NCBI RefSeq assembly: GCF_000424625.1
Contig: NZ_AUKG01000003.1
Coordinates: 1-64,000 of the forward strand
Reading direction: 5' to 3'
Origin: Conexibacter woesei Iso977N
GTDB lineage: Bacteria > Actinomycetota > Thermoleophilia > Solirubrobacterales > Solirubrobacteraceae
Length of the DNA stretch: 64,000 nt
Below the pieces are notes generated by a model that saw only the letters and a program-made list of their open reading frames with translations, was not told the origin of the DNA and made no database searches. A program made the translations under genes and the position numbers. This document shows, one piece after another, positions 60,856 to 64,000 of this stretch (within the stretch, counting starts at the first letter, position 1; every line of letters begins with the position of its first letter).

Positions 60856-60873
60856 ACCTACTCGAAGGTATGT
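60852..60873 (-). promoter_or_regulatory. TetR operator over start codon and -10
   Basis: ACATACCT (60852-60859), a 6-bp spacer and AGGTATGT (60866-60873) form a perfect 8-bp inverted repeat. It covers the TetR start codon (60855-60853) and TACCTT (60870-60865), a -10 box 9 nt before it. TTGCGT (60893-60888) is 17 bp further upstream as -35. The bound regulator would block both promoter and start. Confidence 0.75.
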
Positions 60874-60939
60874 GAAACCCCGTCACAACGCAACCCTCAT
60901 GCGCTCCTCACAGAAGGGCCACGCAACTTCGCTCGCCGC

Positions 60940-60945
60940 TAGCGT
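60940..60945 (+). promoter_or_regulatory. -10 box for secreted glycosidase-like gene
   Basis: TAGCGT lies 10 nt before GTG 60956 (13 nt before ATG 60959). No Shine-Dalgarno is apparent. Confidence 0.4.
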
Positions 60946-60955
60946 GTCCCTCTTC

Positions 60956-62371
60956 GTGATGACTGCCCTACGACGCCTTCCCGCCCTCGCCCTCCTCGCC
61001 GCCCTGCTGGCCGCCGTGTTCGCGCATGCTCCCGCCGCGCACGCCAGCACCTCGCAGGAGGTCACCTTCGAGGCCCCGCGCGACCTCTTCGACCCGGCCC
61101 AGCGCGAGTCCGCGTTCGGCGAGATCGACGCGCTCGGCGCGCACGCGCTGCGGATCGTCCTGTACTGGAAGGACGTCGCCCCCGACGCCGACTCGCGCGT
61201 CAAGCCGAAGGCCGACATGACCGACCCGTCGGTCTACGACTGGTCGCGCTACCAGCCGGTGCTCGACGAGGCCAAGGCGCGCGGCTGGACCGTGCAGGTC
61301 ACGGCGTCCGGGCCCGTCCCTCGCTGGGCGACCAACGGCGCGCTCGACAACGTGACGCGGCCGTCGCCGAACGAGTTCCGCATGTTCATGACCGCGTTGT
61401 CGAAGCACTTCGGCAGCGAGGTCACGCGCTGGTCGATCTGGAACGAGCCCAACCACCCGGACTTCCTGCAGCCGCAGTACGACTCGCGCAAGCGGCCGGC
61501 GTCGCCGAAGATCTACCGCGGGCTCTACGCCGCCGCGCTGCGCGGCCTGGCGGCCGCGGGCGACACCAGGCCGGTCCTGATGGGCGAGACCGCGCCGACC
61601 GGCACCGGCAAGGACGTGGCGCCGCTGACGTTCCTGCGCGGCGCGCTGTGCCTGAGCGACTCCTACAAGAAGGTCGGGAGGTGCGACAGGCTGCGCGTCG
61701 ACGGCTACGCGCACCACGCCTACACCAACAAGGCGGGCCCGCTGTACGTCTCGCCCGGTCCCAACAACGTGATGATCGGGACGCTGTCGCGGCTGACGAG
61801 CGCGCTCGACAAGGCCGCGAAGGCCGGCGTCGTCAAGAAGGGCCTCGGGATCTACCTGACCGAGTTCGGCATCCAGTCGGTCCCGGACCCGATCGTCGGC
61901 GTGTCGCTGGCCAAGCAGTCCGACTACCGCTCCTTCGCCGAGCGCACGGCCTACTACAACCCGCGCGTGAAGTCGTTCTCCCAGTACCTGCTCCGCGACG
62001 ACCTCCCGAGGGAGGGTCCCAAGGAGCAGAAGTACTCCGGCTTCGAGTCCGGCCTGCGCGACGCCGACGGCAAGGCGAAGCCCTCGCTGGACTCCTTCCG
62101 CCTGCCCCTGGCCGCCAAGTTCACCGGCAGCTCCACGAAGGTCCAGCTCTGGGGCCTGGCACGCCCGGCCAAGGGCGTCACGAAGGTGACGATCCAGCAG
62201 GCCTCCAACGGCACCTCGTTCACGACCCTGCGCACCGTGACCACGAACTCCCACGGCTACTGGACCTCCTCCGCCACCCGCGGCACCTCCAAGCGCGCCT
62301 GGCGCGTGAAGTGGACCGATCCCTCGGGCAAGACCTGGACCGGCCCCGCAACCCACGCGATGGGCAAGTAG
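60956..62371 (+). CDS. Secreted glycoside-hydrolase-like (TIM barrel) protein
   Basis: A 471-residue exported protein. Signal peptide (TALRRLPALALLAALLAAVFAHAP, core), then a (beta/alpha)8 fold of the clan GH-A type: HALRIVLYWKDVAPDAD, WTVQVTASGPVPRWAT, VTRWSIWNEPNHPDFL (acid/base Glu of WNEPN), and IYLTEFGIQSVPD (nucleophile Glu of TEFG). A C-terminal beta domain of about 95 residues (VQLWGLARPAKGVTKVTIQQ, WRVKWTDPSG) may bind sugar. It probably cleaves extracellular polysaccharide; substrate unknown. The start could be GTG 60956 or ATG 60959. Followed by a strong terminator and repeat elements. Confidence 0.85.
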   Translation: MMTALRRLPALALLAALLAAVFAHAPAAHASTSQEVTFEAPRDLFDPAQRESAFGEIDALGAHALRIVLYWKDVAPDADSRVKPKADMTDPSVYDWSRYQPVLDEAKARGWTVQVTASGPVPRWATNGALDNVTRPSPNEFRMFMTALSKHFGSEVTRWSIWNEPNHPDFLQPQYDSRKRPASPKIYRGLYAAALRGLAAAGDTRPVLMGETAPTGTGKDVAPLTFLRGALCLSDSYKKVGRCDRLRVDGYAHHAYTNKAGPLYVSPGPNNVMIGTLSRLTSALDKAAKAGVVKKGLGIYLTEFGIQSVPDPIVGVSLAKQSDYRSFAERTAYYNPRVKSFSQYLLRDDLPREGPKEQKYSGFESGLRDADGKAKPSLDSFRLPLAAKFTGSSTKVQLWGLARPAKGVTKVTIQQASNGTSFTTLRTVTTNSHGYWTSSATRGTSKRAWRVKWTDPSGKTWTGPATHAMGK

Positions 62372-62383
62372 CGCCGAGCCACT

Positions 62384-62408
62384 GCGGCGGCCGCCCCGCG
62401 GCCGCCGC
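62384..62408 (+). terminator. Terminator after glycosidase-like gene
   Basis: A perfect 11-bp stem, GCGGCGGCCGC (62384-62394) with GCGGCCGCCGC (62398-62408), and a CCC loop, 13 nt after the stop. A copy of the dispersed repeat begins right after it. Confidence 0.75.
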
Positions 62409-62410
62409 TT

Positions 62411-62608
62411 CTCGGTACACGCGGTCTCGGAAACGCTGCGGTGGCGCGGCCGGTCGTGTCCGCGGCCTCACCCGCGGTGCCGCGGGCGCTTGGAGTACCG
62501 ATGCGTGAATCGAGCCCGCGCTTCGGAGCGGTTGCCGGTCTCCGCCGGCGCCGCTTCTCGGCACGCGCGGTGTCGCTCGCCGGGTTCCGCCGGTTGCGGG
62601 TCTCCGCC
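62411..62608. repeat. Diverged copy plus partial copy of the 137-bp repeat
   Basis: CTCGGTACACGCGGTC (62411), GGTCGTGTCCGCGGCC (62452), CGCTTGGAGTACCG (62487) and GGTCTCCGCC (62537) repeat the blocks of the 26.7-kb element in order, with spacings of 41, 35 and 50 bp against 40, 35 and 49 there. A shorter copy follows (CTCGGCACGCGCGGTG at 62557, GGTCTCCGCC at 62599) that lacks the middle blocks. Sequence between the blocks differs. The element fills the 262-bp gap between two genes. Confidence 0.75.
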
Positions 62609-62620
62609 CGCGCGGCTCAT

Positions 62621-62626
62621 TAGGCT
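62621..62626 (+). promoter_or_regulatory. -10 box for SixA-like gene
   Basis: TAGGCT lies 7 nt before ATG 62634 with no Shine-Dalgarno, just beyond the partial repeat copy. Confidence 0.45.
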
Positions 62627-62633
62627 GCGCGGC

Positions 62634-63104
62634 ATGTCGATCCAGCTGTGGCTCCTGCGCCATGGAGAGGCTGAGCCTTATGAGGCGAAGGCCGATGATG
62701 CTCATCGGGAGCTGACCGAGCGTGGGCGTGAGCAGGCGCGGGTGGCGGGGCGGGCGTTCGCCGTGCTCGGCTTGACGTTCGAGGCGGTCTACACGAGCCC
62801 GAAGGTGCGGGCTCGGGACACCGCGCTGCTCGCGTGTGAGGCGCTCGGGGAGGAGCCGATCGTCACGCCGGTCCTCGCCAGCGACTTCACGGTCGCCGAT
62901 GCGCGCGACCTGCTGCTCGGCGTCGAGCCCGACGGGCGCGTGCTGGTCGTCGGGCACAACCCGGACTTCGCGCAGGTCGTGTTCGACCTCACCGGCGCGC
63001 GCGTCGACTTCAAGAAGGGCGGCGTCGCGTGCGTCCGGCTCGAGGGCACCGCGAACGAGCTGCTCACGCTCCTGCGCCCGCGCGAGCTGGCCGCGATCGC
63101 CTAG
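62634..63104 (+). CDS. sixA: SixA-type phosphohistidine phosphatase (histidine phosphatase superfamily)
   Basis: A 156-residue histidine phosphatase. LWLLRHGEAEPYEAKADDAHRELTERG (core LRHGEAE) has the RHG catalytic motif, VYTSPKVRARDTALLACEAL the second Arg, and VLVVGHNPDFAQVV the second His. The short size and GHNPD form are typical of SixA, which removes phosphate from phosphohistidine in His-Asp relay or PTS proteins. Cytosolic. ATG 62634 directly precedes the first strand. Confidence 0.88.
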   Translation: MSIQLWLLRHGEAEPYEAKADDAHRELTERGREQARVAGRAFAVLGLTFEAVYTSPKVRARDTALLACEALGEEPIVTPVLASDFTVADARDLLLGVEPDGRVLVVGHNPDFAQVVFDLTGARVDFKKGGVACVRLEGTANELLTLLRPRELAAIA

Positions 63105-63215
63105 CGGCGCGCGCGAAGCGGTACGCGCGATCCCGGTAAACGCAGGAAGACCTACCTCATCGTTGCGTTGAGCGATCGGCGATCGACGCGTATGTTGCGT
63201 CGTGCAACCGGTCTT

Positions 63216-63824
63216 ATGCTCGATTCCGCGAACGTCACCCCACTCGACGGTCGCGTCGCTCGATCGCGCCGCACTCGCGCCGCGATCGTCGAGGCGCTCG
63301 TCTCCCTCCTCGAGGAGGGCAACCCGCAGCCCACGGTGGAGGAGATCGCGGCGCGCGCGTCGGTCGCGCCCCGGACCGTGTTCCAGCACTACGCCGACCG
63401 CGAGGCGCTGTTCGCCGCGGTCAGCGAGCACCGCGAGGCGCAGCTGCGGACGCTCATGGGCCAGATCGACCCGGCCGCGCCGCTGGCCGTCCGGATCGAC
63501 GAGATCGTGGCGCAGCGCGCGCGGGTCTTCGAGTGGATCGCCGCGGTCCGCCGCGGCGCGCTGCTGATGGAGCCGTTCAGCGCGTCGGTGCACGCGGCGC
63601 TGGAGGGCTTCCGGGCCGAGAAGCGCGCCGAGCTGGAGCGCGTGTTCGCGCCCGAGATCGGCGCACGCCCCGAGGGCCCGGACCGCGCCGCGCTGGTCGC
63701 GGCGCTCGGCGTCGCGGGGTCCTGGTCGACGTGGGACGCGCTGCGCGGCCAGCAGGAGCTGGACATCGAGCAGTCGATGGCCACGCTGCGGCTGACGCTG
63801 ACCGCGCTGCTGCTGGCCAGCTGA
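63216..63824 (+). CDS. TetR-family regulator
   Basis: A 202-residue TetR protein. HTH: AIVEALVSLLEEGNPQPTVEEIAARASVAPRTVFQHYADREAL (core APRTVFQHYADRE). The C-terminal part (IVAQRARVFEWIAAVRRGALL) is the usual helical ligand domain. Several upstream starts exist (63168, 63192); ATG 63216 best fits family length. GTTGC(N5)GCAAC at about 63194-63208 is an inverted repeat that could be its operator. The next gene starts 34 bp downstream. Confidence 0.85.
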   Translation: MLDSANVTPLDGRVARSRRTRAAIVEALVSLLEEGNPQPTVEEIAARASVAPRTVFQHYADREALFAAVSEHREAQLRTLMGQIDPAAPLAVRIDEIVAQRARVFEWIAAVRRGALLMEPFSASVHAALEGFRAEKRAELERVFAPEIGARPEGPDRAALVAALGVAGSWSTWDALRGQQELDIEQSMATLRLTLTALLLAS

Positions 63825-63858
63825 AAGCTCCGGTCGCGGCTGCGGCACACTGGAGCGC

Positions 63859-64000
63859 ATGGATCGGGTGCGCGTCCGGGCTCCGGAGCTGGACGGAGAC
63901 GGTGGGTGGATCGGGGTCGACGGGCTGTCGCTCGCGCAACTGCGCGGCAAGATCGTGCTGCTCGACTTCTGGACGCTCGCGTGCGTCAACTGCCAGCGGG
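63859..64000 (+). CDS. Thioredoxin-like / NHL-repeat protein, 5' part only
   Basis: Only the first 47 residues are inside the window. LSLAQLRGKIVLLDFWTLACVNCQR is cut at the edge; its core DFWTxxCxNC is the thioredoxin-fold motif of NHLRC2-like proteins, in which a redox domain precedes NHL beta-propeller repeats. The rest of the protein is outside the window, so the propeller is inference. ATG 63859. Confidence 0.8.
   Translation, partial: MDRVRVRAPELDGDGGWIGVDGLSLAQLRGKIVLLDFWTLACVNCQR

Overview
The window is 64 kb of very high-GC bacterial DNA, densely packed on both strands. Gene content, codon bias, frequent GTG starts, GTGA/ATGA start-stop overlaps and many apparently leaderless genes point to an actinobacterium. 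The tandem PASTA/PKD secreted proteins and overall gene style suggest the Thermoleophilia/Solirubrobacterales area, but that placement is inference. No rRNA, tRNA, CRISPR array, transposase, integrase or phage structural gene was recognised. Most of the window is ordinary chromosomal core and peripheral metabolism.

Layout. 1-2.7 kb: VOC protein, M29 aminopeptidase and a class V aminotransferase. 2.7-10.3 kb: four tandem paralogous secreted proteins, each ending in one PASTA domain. 10.4-12.5 kb: two divergent metallo-beta-lactamase-fold hydrolases. 12.6-18.4 kb: metF, a methyltransferase, an Orn/Lys/Arg decarboxylase-type PLP enzyme, a TPR protein and a YgjP-like metalloprotease. 18.4-22.6 kb: a lower-GC secreted protein, an AraC regulator, a toroid-fold protein, an aldo/keto reductase and a GNAT. 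22.6-26.7 kb: citrate synthase, two small proteins and ilvD, followed by a 137-bp tandem repeat. 27-34 kb: small membrane proteins, a secreted subtilase, a nitronate monooxygenase-like protein, a two-gene HTH + unknown cassette, a PfkB kinase, a quinone reductase and a cytidylate-kinase-like protein. 34-40 kb: a large LuxR (LAL) regulator, a DEAD-box helicase, a zinc-ribbon/membrane/discoidin-like protein and a cyclophilin. 40-47 kb: an amino-sugar regulon. 47-50.4 kb: aldehyde dehydrogenase and an ECF sigma/YCII pair. 50.4-57 kb: hybrid kinase, HD-GYP, receiver, DMT transporter, CtaG and GGDEF. 57-64 kb: an acyl-CoA dehydrogenase operon with TetR, a secreted glycoside-hydrolase-like protein, SixA, a second TetR and a truncated thioredoxin/NHL protein.

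How parts work together. nagA, a sugar-binding lipoprotein, a HutC-type GntR regulator and a SIS isomerase/deaminase are tied together by operators of the form TGGTCTAGACCA (DasR/NagR 'dre' type) in front of nagA and of the lipoprotein operon. No ABC permease or ATPase is in the window. The histidine kinase, HD-GYP and receiver genes form one signalling operon, with a diguanylate cyclase 5 kb away, suggesting cyclic-di-GMP output. The TetR, acyl-CoA dehydrogenase, APH-like kinase and HAD genes form an operon with a perfect inverted repeat over the TetR start codon.

The most unusual features are: (i) a -10-like hexamer (TANNNT) 6-10 nt before about 19 start codons, implying widespread leaderless mRNAs and several back-to-back divergent promoters; (ii) a dispersed intergenic repeat family (26.7 kb and 62.4 kb); (iii) the four-fold PASTA protein array; (iv) the HTH/QTCDLV-motif cassette at 30.3-31.6 kb, the best candidate here for an undescribed accessory system.
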